Part shown: piece after piece, positions 49,049 to 62,156 of the stretch | How positions within the stretch are numbered: the stretch's first letter is position 1 | Layout: the number at the start of each line of letters is the position of its first letter | From: Alitta virens | Taxonomy: Eukaryota > Annelida > Polychaeta > Phyllodocida > Nereididae | Assembly: GCA_932294295.1 (NCBI GenBank) | Contig: OW028573.1 | Span: forward strand, 63,527,829 to 63,591,828 | DNA length: 64,000 nucleotides | Direction: 5' to 3' | The notes under the pieces: model-generated | What the model was told of the DNA's origin: nothing | Database searches by the model: none | Seen by the model: only the letters and a program-made list of their open reading frames with translations | Translations under genes and position numbers: made by a program

Positions 49049-51453
49049 TACATGTGCAGTGCAGTCACTCGTTTTGTATCGACAACAGAGAATGGCTAGT
49101 GTAGTGTAATAATATATCATAGTTCTAATTGGTACGGACATTGTCCCAATCGTGATTTAGAAACATTTGTAAATATGATATTTTGCAATTGTTGCGGTCT
49201 GGTATATCTTCAACACCCTGATCTCAATTCGTGTGTCATGGTTGTGGTTGTAGGGACAATTCCACACGTTTTTGTATGGGAGAAGATTAAAAAAAATTCG
49301 AATACTGGGACTTATATCTGTAGTTTGGTTCTCTTTTGTAAAATCAATTTACCAAATGAATCACACAAAATGCACTTTCACCCAATTACATTGTTAAAAT
49401 CTATCAAAACTTACCATTGGAAGCGAATCATGTACATGGAATCAAAGTTCAGTTGAAATATATAGATCATCCGGTGTATAAAACAAATCAGTGGCTTTTT
49501 TGATGAAGAGAAATATTTTCCTCTTCAATCGTATCAGTATATTTTACCAGTGGTACGATGACAGGCATCTGTGGCAATGTCTCTGGTTCTACTTGTGTCC
49601 AGTGCACTTTTTTGTAGGATTCCACCCATGGGATAAATGTGTAACAGGGTGTTGATTCCAAGCCTTATCTCATAATTACGTCTGCCTCTGGTAGCTGCTC
49701 ATTTAAAATGACGTAGACCAGTAGCGCTGTGTAACAATAAAATACAAATCGTCAAAGCTAAAAGGCACACACAGGAAGTCCATACACTTCAATCTTATAT
49801 AAGAAGGGCTAAGAAGTTATTATTAATAACATTGGTATCCAAGAGGAAACCGTTATTTGCAAGATACTTGTTTTGATTTCTTTACGGAGGACACACAGAT
49901 ATGCCATGGAGAATACTTTTCTGTATTTGTACTGAGACAACTTCATATTGGCCGCCTCAATATCTACTGCCACAGCACCGGTTCTCAAAATAGCACTGCT
50001 CTTTCAATAATGAGCTAAGTGTATTATAAGACAAACGAGCTAGTGGGGTGTATTTTATGAACAATTCCATGCTGTGTGTCATTCGTTTCTTCCACAGCCC
50101 TGCTGCCGCCACAGATCCATATGTGGCTGCTGTTGGGAAGCCCAGACGAATTTGTTTCCATTAGACAATTAATTTCATCTCAGAGTTAGCCAGGCGAGTG
50201 CCATGATACACTTCATGCACTGGCCAAATTGGATTTCTCAATCAACATACTGCAGAAAAAAAGAAGTCTGAAAAAAGGGAGGGGACACCAATTTCAGTGT
50301 TTCTCTGCTGTAGCTGCTCAATATTTCATTAAGACTTTTGTATAATTGGCAATGAGGGAACGGTGCTACTCGTGGTGTTTATGGCAGACTCAGGCACAAA
50401 TGTCTGGGTTTGGGATTGTGGGCTGAAATCTCTAAGCCTGATGCCATGGTGGTGTCACAAGCGATGACATTGTTGTCATCGATTTGAAGAGAATGGTTTG
50501 TTGGCAAAGAATAAGGTCAATGGGGTACGTTATTTGATGTTGGGGTGTATTGCTCTCAGGTCTTTGCCCTTCGTGACCTCGCGGTTTTCGTTGTTTACTG
50601 TCAAAGGGCTTCTGCTTGGTTCAAAATCCAAGAAAATATTTCCAGAATTAAATTTGCCGTAATATTATGTTATTCAAATACACCAGCGGTCAAGGTGAAG
50701 GTTAACTTCTGTGGGAGCCTGGGTTTGAGTGCTGGTCAGACCATGTTTATGATCTTAATCTTAGCTATATATAACATATATGTCATTTGCACGATATGTT
50801 AATCTGATGCTTTTCAGCACTCAGCATTTGTCTTGAGTCAAGTAAAAGTTCCATTCAATAGTAAAAGCACAGCATATTATTACTAATGACCTTTTGATCA
50901 GTCTTAATTAGGCAATGCAAAAAGGATGTATTCTGGACCAACATAGCTATGACCTTGACTTTCCATACAACTGGAGTTACATGTATTTATATTTCAACAA
51001 ATGTGCAAACTACAGCTCTGAATCATTAAAACCTCATTAGGAGCATTATTCACATTAGCTTTGATATAATGTCTTGGCTCAATGGTTGCTGAGCCTTGGA
51101 TTAACCTAATTTGCGCAAGATTAAACTGGTTTTAGAACATCAACCACATTGTTTTGTTTCAGGAGACGAACAAGGTGACATCTATACATCTCGAAAATAA
51201 AAAACGCTATCTTGAAAAAAGAATATAGACTACTAAATCATTCCACTATTGGATTTTTTAATACATTAGAGTCCTATTAAGACCAACTATCGGAAATTAG
51301 CATTAGTTTTGGTCCCTGATGTAGTCTTGCCTATGCCATTAAAACCAGTAAATTTAGTATCAAGTATAGTTTTAATGTTGATATTCCTCTGCATCAATGT
51401 AGTCCATATATATGTATTTGGTATTTCCATGTAACTTATTGCACAGCTATATA
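49049..51453. other. Intergenic DNA without recognised features
   Basis: Open frames of up to 93 codons have no recognisable homology or splice context. No RNA gene found. Confidence 0.5.
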
Positions 51454-51669
51454 CAGTTAGTTTTATAAAAAACGGTTGACTCTAGATGGCTGTAGCGACC
51501 TAGATAATAGTCGGCTTACATTCATCAGCAGAAAAGTGTAAACATTGGCAAATGTAAGAAATTAATGTAATATATCATAAATATGTACTTTTAAATCCGG
51601 TTTTGAGTATCCAGCAATTACAGCTTTGGCTAGACTCAATTTGACGGGCCGTTTTTAGTTAACTAACTG
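51454..51669 (+). mobile_element. TA-flanked MITE, copy 4 (internally deleted, 216 bp)
   Basis: Starts TA-CAGTTAGTTTTATAAAAAACGG and ends with the inverted form TTAACTAACTG. Compared with copy 2 it lacks part of the interior (the ctataactggct and agttgtctagc segments). Same orientation as copy 2. Confidence 0.8.
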
Positions 51670-52899
51670 CAGTCAATTGTGATGGTTGCTGGCATCTGTT
51701 TTCCTATAATATTTTAAGTTTAAACATTTTGACTTGAGGTTATATTACATCATGGAGTACATTCTTGCTGTTATATTGGTAGTTTCTAATATTTAATCAG
51801 GATGTAACACACGAGACGCTGTTGTCTGCACGATCTCTGTCATAAGACTCATTAAACCTTGTAATAAGCCGGGGACAGTACGGCTCCTTGAGGCATTCAT
51901 AGCATGTTTTGAGTATTAGCTCCTCAGCCTGACACATGAAAAAGTGCGAGGGTGTGGGGTCGTCAATAAATCTTCTCATAAAATATTACAGAGTGTTCCT
52001 CTGTGTGACCTCAAGGGTCTGTCTTTGACAGTGGCGAGGGCCTATAAGTCAGCATGGCTAAGCATGTGACATGACATGCTGCCATGTGGCTGCTATATTA
52101 GATGTGGCTTAGAAGCATGAGGAGACAGGGTGCTTCAGTTGATGGAGAGGCTGTGGGTCTCCAGCTCACCGAAGCCCCCAATAGTTGTGCAGACCCCTCT
52201 GTACTGTCATGGCCTTAAGTGCCTGGTGTGGCATGGTCTGTCATCCACTTGGCCTCTGACTATGACGTCAAGAAAACACAAGGTGCTTCTCCAAGTGGTA
52301 GGAGCGAGCCATATCAAGACAAGCCAATATATTACAATTTATTCGCAGTTGTGGCGCAGCCGCCGTAACAGAAATGCTAGGCAGGCTGCAGTGCTCGCTT
52401 GTTCAATATTCCTTGATGTAGGGGCGCTGCGGTCGCTCCCATTAGCAACAGCGCCACCAACCTTGCTCAGTTTGCTACAAGCAGTCTTTGTGAATAGCAG
52501 CATGCGATTACCATTTTAACTTGAATATCTGTGCAACAGATTCCGCTTTTTAATGGTGATCATGTTGTGCAGGCATATGTTTTCATATTGGGTGGGATGG
52601 CATTGCATAGTTCTGCTTGGATACCTGCTCTCGGCTACATCAGACTGTAGCATGGATTAATAGGCGGCGCCAAGTGGAGTAACGTGACGGAGTCTTTACA
52701 CTTTTCAAAGGGCAGTGTTATGAGATAAGAGGGGCACTTGTTGATGACCATGTGGAATGCATTTGGCCGTGGCAGCTGAGGCGGATGGCTGGTGGCGGCC
52801 GGGACCTGCGGGCAAATTTGCCTGGCGGAGTAGCTCGTGGCGGTCACCATCGTCCGTTTCCCATGGAGGCAGGCTAGTTTTTGTCGCCTGCTTCCAGCC
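51670..52899 (+). other. Upstream region of the glutamate receptor gene
   Basis: The base composition changes from AT-rich to clearly GC-richer from about 52130 onward, consistent with a promoter and 5' UTR. No TATA box or splice acceptor was convincing, so the transcription start is unknown. Overlapping open frames on both strands here are composition effects. Confidence 0.4.
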
Positions 52900-53418
52900 A
52901 TGCATGCAGCGGTCAGTGTCCCCCTGCAGGGCTCATGGGCAGGGATGTGCACCTCCGTCCTGACAGCCATCTACATACTTCTCCTGCTCTTAGCACGACC
53001 CCCCTCCTGCCGGACTAGTCAACTGACCACCGCCATCACCTCTGCCCTGCCCCACATCGGCGACACCTTGCACCCCAGCAGCAGCCGCAGCAGCACCTTC
53101 CCCAAACCCATCTACAACATTGGAGCATTGTTTGATGTGGAGGACATCTCCTATTACGTGTTGCAGTTCAATCGTGCCATCCTTGAGATCAACAGCCAAA
53201 ACGACGTGCAACTTGAAGCCAAGGAAATAGTCCTGCGTCCAGATCGCAACATCAGTGCTAACTTCCATGGAATCTGTGATGCAATTCGTAAGAATAACAT
53301 AACAGCATTTTTTGTTGTTGGAACCCAGCATACTATTAACATGGTGTCTATTGTGACCAAGCATGTAGGCATACCAGTGATAGGATACAAAACTGATAGG
53401 AATACCATAGCAGTTCGG
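52900..53418 (+). CDS. Ionotropic glutamate receptor, probable NMDA type, first coding exon (partial)
   Basis: 173 codons are open from ATG 52900 to a strong donor (CGG|GTAAGT) at 53419, ending in phase 0. An in-frame stop at 52831 lies upstream. The first ATG has a purine at -3; a second in-frame ATG at 52945 begins a classic signal peptide with hydrophobic core VLTAIYILLLLLA. The mature part, from IYNIGALFDVEDIS through FNRAILEIN and ICDAIRKNNITAFFVVGTQH to VGIPVIGYKTDR, follows the first alpha/beta units of the periplasmic-binding-protein-like amino-terminal domain of ionotropic glutamate receptors. The IPVIG-x-x-T/K pattern and short spacing resemble NMDA subunits more than AMPA/kainate. 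Function would be a glutamate/glycine-gated cation channel at synapses. No ligand-binding or pore exon lies in the window, so the subtype is uncertain. Confidence 0.75.
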
Positions 53419-56400
53419 GTAAGTATACTGCAGGCTTTACGTTCATTTGATTTCAACGTGTGAATCTTTACCATTGATTTCTTGTTTGCTAATAACATCT
53501 GTGTTATGGTAATTTGTGAATCAGGCGCGTGAGGCTTTTTGTGTAAGAGTGAGCAGTTGCATCCGGACTGCTTCTGAGGCTGCCACCAACCGTGCGAGGT
53601 GATGTATAAGGCTGCCAGGTCATTTAATGCCTGCCTGGCAGCGCTCTGCCTGGCTCTGTCTGTGCCTGCTGCCTTTTGGAAGCAGCATCACTGCCGCATG
53701 CAGCCACTGACTGACCAAACCATGCCAAGGCCACTGCTTTCTACGCCAGTCCGCTTGCATTTTCTCAACCCGGGTGGTGTGGACCTGCTGGTGGACCTGC
53801 TGGTATAGTGACCATAGTGACATTGGCCGCTGTACATTATGGCCATATTGCTGCAGTAGATTCTACCAACTCCCGGATGGTGCTGCTGCTGCTGCCGGCA
53901 GCTTTATATGGGTTGACAACCTTTTTTGTCTAGCCGTGCAGCGAGTAACCCTCCACAATTTTCCTTATGTTCTGTCAGGTCTGCCTAAGGTTCATGACTT
54001 GTCTCTTTGGACTTGAACTGTTGTGCTCTTTCTCCTACATTCATCATACATCACAATTGCCTTGAATATGAAAGCACTATTGAAACCCAGACACCATTAT
54101 AACATTGCTTTTTTCTTAAGAAATCACAACAAAAAAGGGGTTCGTCTACATAAGGCTCCCATTCCTTTTGTTACATGAAAATCTTGGAAGAGGATTTTTT
54201 GTTGTTGTTCCTAGAAGTAATCAGCATGCCACACAATAAGTTTCTTTCATCTCGTTTTCTAATATTTCTCCATACACCGCAACACACAGCTGCATTTTCA
54301 CACATGCTCAATGACACTGTAAAGAAGATATTGGGAGCATATTGAGGTGTTAATGGTATAGAACAGGTGTTATGATAAACAGACAGAATTACACCAAGGA
54401 TGGTATCATCAGAATCCAAACCCAGTGTCATCAACGTATGACTATGGTTATTTGTTTGCGGAGCAAAATATAACTCTGTGTACAAAACTGACTTAAAATT
54501 ATATTTTTAGGAGAGTAACATATACCTGTAATCTGTTTCAGTAAACCAAAAACGAGTGAAAAGTCTGCTGTCTGTTGTCATGATCAAGTGCAAAACGGGC
54601 AAAGCTATTTTCAGGCTTTCATGCTAGACGGGATTTGAGAAAATGGATATCCTGTCATTTCTTCATTAAAGAAAATCATTTGTGCAGAAACGCTGCAGCA
54701 CTCTTCCAAACACTGCTTGCTCCTGCTGTGTATGTTTACGTTCAGGCGCACCATGACACATGCAAGCAAGACAGGCAGGCATTGTGCAAGCCTTGTTTCC
54801 ACGTTGCCTGCATTATTTGTCTGTCAATGGGCGCTGGAGAATATTGTGCCAAGTATTTGCTTTTCTCTAGTCATCTCCATCCTCAATGCCATCATGTTGG
54901 TTGGGAAGCTTTCATACACTGTTCTCCAACTGTTCGAACGAGGGCAAGGGGATGGGGGACCACATGCTATAAATGTTGTTTATGGTTTCAATCTAACGTT
55001 TACCTTAATGGCTAAATCACATTTTCGAGAGCAGAACTGTTTCCAAGTTTGCCTGAACTGCCCAAGTATTATTGATCAACTTGGGTCCTGCAGTTTGTCC
55101 TCTTCGATCGAACTGTTGATACTTGAGGCGAAACTTACCTCTCATGTTACAGTGTAGGCTACTTGTGTTAGATCTGAGAACATGTGCAATGTTGCTGACT
55201 CCACTTAAACATGCACTATTCTCTTCTGAAGTCACCTTTTTCACTTAGTTGAATACAGCCAGTATATTTTTGTGGGTAATCCATTTAAAGTATAGGACAG
55301 CTTACTATTGGTTTTAGCTGAACACAAATGAAGAAACTCCACAAAAGGTTCCTCTTGGTCACACGACATCTGGGCTGAACAGAATATGCAGCACTTTTTG
55401 CGTGAAGGGACCATTGAACACAGAGGACTGTCGAAGAGTCGATGCACATTTAGCACTGCCAGTTGGGAAGGTTTTAAATGAGTGTGGGGCATGGTAGAAC
55501 CAACAAGGTCTACTGATTCTACGCTTAAGTAAAACGTTGTCAGAATGATTACTAGTTGGCTTATGACGTTGTCAGAATGACTGATGTTGGCTTACGATGC
55601 ACATTTTTTACCAATAATTAGTCTGATTTTCGAAGACCGTCATTTAGTGCCTTTTATTTATTTATTTCATGTTTGTCTGGAGCATTTACTAACCTCATTT
55701 ACTTTTGGTACTCGTCTCATTGTACAAGTTCAGAAGACTTGTGTCTCCTGTCTACTGCAAATATTTTGCCATAACCCCTGTGCTACTGCAGCATTCTTTG
55801 ATAAATGGGGTTTGTTTATGAAATACCATAGAGATGATAGATGGCCCAGAGTATTGTCTGGCTTTTGAGGCCATTTTGTTCATGTGTGTCTGGAGCACTT
55901 AAGAGAAAGCAAAAGAGATGAATTTTCTGGTCACAATTGATGGGAGTCGGTTCAAATGTCAGCGGCTGAAGCAGGTGACAGGAACAGTTGCAGGTCATGC
56001 AGGAGGCTTGGGAGACTGCAGCAGCAATCGATGGTAGCATCACTGCAGTTTTAGATTACTAAGAGGCTTGGAGAAGAACATGGATCAGCTGAGGCTGTCT
56101 CACCGATGTCTTGAATGTCATTAGGCATGGGGAGCCACAACAGACCACACTAGCAGTCTACTGCAGTGCCTGTGCACGCCTAAATCTTTCTAACTACAGG
56201 TCATTTCTGTTGCTATGGCGACTGGACGCTGTGCACAGAGCTGCTGTAGAAAAGGACCTATCCCATAGCATCTCCCAGCATCATGCCTTGGTGATTCCAG
56301 TTCAATGGCCCTGATAGCCTTCTGACCATCTTTTGGCCCTTCAGATCCAAGCAAGCGTGGGATATGTAGTAATGCTTAAATATGACACTTGAAAGCTCAT

Positions 56401-58986
56401 GGGCTTGCTATAGAACTAGATTGGCCTGAATGGAGATTCCTTTCAAGAGGTCAGTGGTTGAGATGGACAAGAGTGTCACATTTATAACTTTAGTTTGTGA
56501 TAATATGGAAATATTGCACTTTGTGTCGATAAAAAGACAACGTCGTTCAGGGCTGCGTTGTTTACTTAGTTAATTGACTGTTTGCACCTCTATCAATGGA
56601 AGAGCTTCCACACTGTTTATATACACCGCCCACCCTAAATATTAGACTACCAAAGGCGCTGCAGATTAGGATAAAATTTCATGCTGACTAATGGAAAGTC
56701 TATATTCCTATAATTGATGTAAATTATGACACATTCACGGTTGTTTTTAATTTGTTCTCGTCAGGACTGCAGTATTATTCTTTTTTTGAAAATTTTCCAT
56801 TTAGATACCTGTTTATCCAGCTGTTTATCGAGCTATTGTCAGTAGAATATTCATGGGCTGCGCAAGTACTATAGCACTGGGCCAGTGAGAAAACCAAGTG
56901 ATATTGGTGGTGCCATTTTTCGTTAGAAGTCCCAGATCAGTCTAACTGTAGCGCTCTGCAGGCCACATTGAGCGAATGCAAATTGGTACTGTATAGCAGT
57001 TATTAGCTCTGTCGCCAAAGCCCAATGGGTGTCAATTTAGAGCATGCGTGCATGGAAACTGAATGCACTTGGATGAACTAGAGGTTTTCGATTCTGCAGT
57101 TTATTGGAGAAGTATCTTCTGACCAACTGGTGATGCCTAAATTTGATAAACCAATTCAAAACTAACTGAGTTCATGCTTCTTAATTTGTGAGCCATCTTT
57201 TTCTTTTAAAGATAATTTACCCCTTTTAGTTATTTTACACAAATACATCTTTACAGTGGAATTGCTAAATTTCTAGTAGCCATATCACCATGAATACAGC
57301 AACTTTGAATGCAATACATTCATCTGTCAAAATTAATATAGCATTCAATATATTGTAGATTGTAGCTAACACTTTGCTATGAGTTATTAATAAAACAAGC
57401 AGTAGCTTAATATTTGGTTTGTGCCATGCACAGTTCATGGTTCTGACCAATGTGGACATTTCTACTTCTCCTGTATACTCAAATTGGCTATGGGCCCATA
57501 TATGCCATGAAGAATTGAACAGGCAATTCATGAGCACAGCATAGGTGGGGCACATCAATGATGCTGTGGATGTGATAGTTGGATGACCCGCATCAGTTTG
57601 TTGCTGAGACAGGTTAAGGATGGCAGGTTGCAGGCCAGCTGATAAAACCACGAGAGGCTTCATGAATCTGTAATCAGGAGTCTAGATGACCAACTGCAGG
57701 TCTTTTATCTGCTCCAGATTGCTGCAGTCTGTCTTGGGCCATCTGTCTTTTGCCTTTGGCTCTTGACTTTACATGGCATGCCTGGTGCACTGGAGCACCA
57801 GCTGCTCTGTGCTTTATGCATACTGAGGATACGATTATGTTTGTGGTATTATTTTGGCACTATGTTTCTTGGAGCTATCCACTAAGGCCATTCTGGCCTC
57901 TTGTACGAAGGCTTACTTGATGATTTTGAGTTGATAAGGACCATCTGGGACCCCCAGAGGACTTGGCCAGATGCTAGGACCACTAGACCACCCAATTGCT
58001 CATTCCTTTTCACTTAGTTTCCACAGCATTTTGCATGAGTTAATCAACCAATTTCGCCACGAACAGAATTTTTTCCTATGTTTTGGGCCTATGCGTGTCT
58101 TTCTTTTGGTTGTCTTCCTTTGGATGTCTATGTTTTTGGGTGTCTCCTTTTTGGTTCTGAAATTTACCTGTCGACCTTTTGATCCATAAGTTATCTCCCT
58201 TTTGGCTGTTGACCTTCTGGTTGCCTCCTTTGTGGTTGTCGACCTTCTTGCAAGTCTCCCTTTTGACAACAGCTGTGTAATACCATGTTGAAGATATTGT
58301 CATTTTGCATGAGGGAGCTAATTTATCAAGGGTTTCTAAGACAACTCATGCAACAATATATTTGTGTTATTGCCTTCCTGCATATGAGCAGCAGCCACAT
58401 CTGTAGAATACTGCAGCAATGTTCACTCTGAAAGAAATAAGTATTTGTACACTCCAGTAATGAATGTCGAATATAGAAGGATTATGTATATTAGAACCTC
58501 GCCTTATGATTTACCTCGAAATTTTCTCTGTATAAAATACATGATACTGCGATCCTTCGAAAGGTTTCAGGGTGGAAATATGTTTAATCCTCATACTTCC
58601 GGTTATGGTAATCCTTGTTTACGTATTGTAGCATGACAAAACCTACTTTAGCGAGATATAAAAATAAAAAGAACAAAAACAAAACCAAGAAAAAAACCCA
58701 GAGTTTTCACTAAGTACAGAAAAGCATGCCATAACACTAAATTTGAGGTGTGGTTTTAAGTTTTGGAATTTGACTGCTACATCTTGCACTTAAAATATCA
58801 ATTAAAATGTATATATTGAATTTTATATTAAATATGGTATTATACAGCGGAATGTTGTCTAATGACCACCTCACTTAAGACCACCTTACAATTAAGACCA
58901 CGTTTTGTCCCAATCGTCTTGTCTTTTCGTTGTATTTTTCTTTTGTTAAGCCAGAACGACCACTAAGGTGGTCTTATATCATGGGT
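53419..58986 (+). other. Probable first intron of the receptor gene, left part
   Basis: No further receptor exon was recognised. Open frames (up to 146 codons near 54717-55157) show no homology and lack splice context. A K/R/T-rich minus-strand frame at 58000-58303 comes from a low-complexity ttttggttgtc / ccttttgg repeat on the plus strand. Confidence 0.5.
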
Positions 58987-59102
58987 TACTGCTTCTGGTT
59001 TCTACTACTAAATATAGATAATCAATCTTAACCTAGAGTGCCTCTACATAGCCCATTCAGGTGCTGATGAGGCGTTAAACAATAACACACGCACACACAC
59101 AC
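58987..59102 (+). mobile_element. Extremely 5'-truncated LINE copy (116 bp) with 11-bp target-site duplication
   Basis: The insert matches only the last codons and 3' UTR of the LINE at 47110-47513, from ttctggtttctactac to gatgaggcgttaaacaata, and ends in a CA tail. It is flanked by identical atatcatgggt at 58976-58986 and 59103-59113. Same family and same orientation as the longer copy. Confidence 0.9.
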
Positions 59103-59113
59103 ATATCATGGGT

Positions 59114-60680
59114 GACGTTATAATGCATAACCCTAGATATCATTTCACAGGAGAGTAAATCTAACAACTTCCACATTGTCAACTTATTCCACTATATTTG
59201 ACCATGGCTCAGTGCTGCTGTGGGTGTCATATGAGCTGAGAGGCAGTTGATGGTGCTTACAGCATGTCTCGGACGCCCAGCTTTTGAATGTTTTATAGGG
59301 TATCAATTTTGCACTGGAAACTGCAGGTAAATGTGGTTAGGAGATGTTGGTACCACACATTATGATGCCTGTACTAACATGGTGCCAGGGGAATACATCA
59401 TTGCTAACTAGATGCACGTGTTAACTGTCTGCAAAGGGGCTTGATATGTTAAGAGATCTGAAAGAGATTCGTTGAGTGCATGGTTTGGTATTAATGTCAT
59501 CCTGGAGCTATGCATATTTCACAAATGTATACACATTATTCTACCTGGACTAACATGGCGCCTGGGGAATACATCACTAACTAGATGAACGTGTTAACTG
59601 TCTGCAAAGGGCTTAATATGCTAAGAAACCTTCCATAGTATGGAATCCATACATCTGAAAGAGATTCGTTGATTGGTTTGGTATTAATGTCATCCTGGAG
59701 CTATTTATATTTCACAAATGTATAAGCAAACATTTACCTATAATAAATCGTTTTTGACCAGACCAGGATAAAATGCACTAAAAATTTAATATCATTAATA
59801 TCATAAATCACATTATTCAGGTAATTGTATCAATCAGAAGTGGATATGATAGGAGACCATGCCTTACTCTGCTAAAATCACAGTATTTTGTAAGGAAAAA
59901 CTGATTTATTTTGGAAAGCTGGCTGAAGATGACTGCACCAGAACCACTGGTTCCCAGACATGTGAGTTATTAGTTTATGTAACATTCTGAGATGATGTAC
60001 ACATGATGAATCAGTGCTAAGGAGATTTTTCATACGTCAACATGGGAGCATGGTCAGGATATATGTTCGTGTTTATTTGGCAAGAAAGATACCTTGGTGC
60101 ATAGATAACATAGCAAGAGAGCAAAGTCGTGTGCCTAACATAGTTTGCCACACCCCATGGTATCATCATCACCCGAGGATGGTGCTGCAGCATCCCTCAG
60201 CACGCCCTGCATGTTATGGACTGGCCGAAGGCAGAGGTCAAAGCAGTATCTTCATTTGCTAAGCATGCAGCCATCGTGGGAACAGCCTCACATTCTAGGC
60301 GCAGTAGATCACGGTAGATCATGATGCTGCAATCTTCTGCAGCATTTGAAGGATCGGGTTGTTAAGATCTCTCAGAATGATGTTGCAGTTGCTGTGGACT
60401 GTTGTTGGCAATGGATGCAAAGCTGCTACTTTACCATCATTGTTTATGACAGCGAAGAGCCCTCAAGGTCTTGTGGAAAGAGAATGCTTTTACACTCTCC
60501 TAAAACAGTTCTTCTCACTCGGCTGTTGATAAATCTCTTTAGCAGGAAAGCCCAATTTAGAACATTTTGTTAAACAGCCGCCATAATGCTAGTCATTTGA
60601 CAAAGGATTGATGGGCTAAAGTCAACGCTTGGTTAGGCAGATATGAAGTCGATCTAATGGCCTGACCTTTTACCTCCTCA
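59114..60680. other. Intronic DNA with a duplicated phrase
   Basis: Two segments at about 59370-59530 and 59555-59720 share aggggaatacatca, gatg-acgtgttaactgtctg and gaaagagattcgttga, so they are diverged direct repeats about 190 bp apart. No gene seen. Confidence 0.55.
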
Positions 60681-61080
60681 AATGGGCCGTTACCACGCCA
60701 CAATCTTGACAGGGGCTGAAAACCCCTTGTTACAAATGCCCGGTTTTAGGCAGGGTCCTGGAGTTGAGCCGAAATCTGCTAAAAGCGATGGGGGAAAGTT
60801 TTCAGAGGCAAGTAAGTGGTTTAGTGAGGAGCCTTGTGACTTCATTAGCGATAAGGAAGCGGTGTGGGAGCCAGGCTGGCAGGTCAGGGGCCCGTCACCT
60901 CCCTCTATACTCATCTCCCCTAATTCCGCTCGTAACAGAGGCGCTGGCAATCAATACGAGCCACGACCTCAATTCGCCATTCCATGACGGAGGTGTCATC
61001 ATGGCGCGCCATTTTCACGCCAGCCAACGCCTCGTCATGACGCGTGTCATAACTGTCATAATCAAAGCATACGAATAAGC
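60681..61080. promoter_or_regulatory. GC-richer patch, candidate intronic regulatory element
   Basis: About 400 bp stand out from AT-rich surroundings, with CpG-containing words (ggcgcgcc, catgacgcgtgtcat). It contains gcgataagg (GATA-like), gtgacttcattagcg and three tgtcat words near 61037-61055. Frames are open on both strands (101 and 86 codons), which argues for composition rather than coding. Regulatory function is an inference. Confidence 0.35.
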
Positions 61081-62156
61081 CCGCCTCATCCCTCCGCCCG
61101 TAAACACTGTTTGATGGGTTCTGTCCTTGTCAGATCATCGGCCTGCGGTGGGGATGGGCTATTACATTTTAACAGCAATAACATTGCTAGTGCATCAAGG
61201 TCGTGTGACAATTAAACTCTTTTAGGGCATTACCTGTGCCTGCTGATCTCAAAATAGTGAGTGTTCGAGTTAAACTACAATGATTCCCAGAAGACTAGAG
61301 GTCTTAGCCCTCAATAGATAACTACTCTAAATGATGACACCCAGACACCATATTTAGTGACATTTTGATGAATTTGCTTCAAATAGAGTGTTTCTAACCC
61401 GACTTAATTTTCTGGGGCTTGAAATGTAAATCTAAAGCCATTAATCCCAAATAACCCTAACTCTGCTTTTGAGCGATTGGAACATTTCTGTCCTTCTATA
61501 TTTCACAATAATGAATACAGTTTCTGCTGTCATCCCAAAGCTCAGCAACTGAAGCAGCTAGCTCTCACACAGTGCTGTGAAGTTGTGAAGTAGGGCTTTG
61601 CTGGTAGAATTCTTCATCCCAGAGTGATATCATAGCTTCAGTTCAAAGAGAGCAACATGACAGTCCATTTCGTGACTTCTCTATAGGATGACCACAACTA
61701 GACAAGGTCGTTGACCTCTTTGGTCATCTCCATTTCAGATGGTCCCATGTTGGTATTTGTTTTACAAAGTTACTCTTCATATTATTCATCTTAATAACAA
61801 CTGAACTTCTCAATATGTTATCCCACTATTCTTTATTACACTGATTACACAATGGCTTGAGGGTCATCTGAACAATGTATACATTATATAGGGGACCACC
61901 TTAGAGATTACGTTTAATGAAGCAGCTAGCTGTTCTTGAATTAGTTTCACCTAATAGGTCTGTCAGTGTTTGCTTTTTCATACTGTCATTATTTTTCTTT
62001 AATGGTGTGGCAGGGAGGAAACAAAGAATGATGATCGAGCCACAGAGGTTAAGCAAAAACAAATTTTGTGGAGCAAAGAGAAGCAGAGAATTAGATGAAA
62101 TGCTGGCCTCATTATACATTCCCTCTCATGTGTAAGTGTTTACCTATGTCTCAGGT

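Noticed and set aside
52635..53364. Minus-strand coding regions opposite the receptor exon
   Set aside because: Open frames of 66-124 codons there mirror a GC-rich coding exon and show no homology or splice signals.
54717..55157. 146-codon open frame as a receptor exon
   Set aside because: No similarity to the amino-terminal, ligand-binding or pore domains and no matching splice sites.
58000..58303. Lys/Arg/Thr-rich minus-strand protein
   Set aside because: It reads through a low-complexity ttggttgtc/ccttttgg stretch; there is no start context or conserved motif.
60682..60987. Small 101-codon protein gene
   Set aside because: The opposite strand is open over nearly the same bases, the protein resembles nothing I recognise, and composition explains it.
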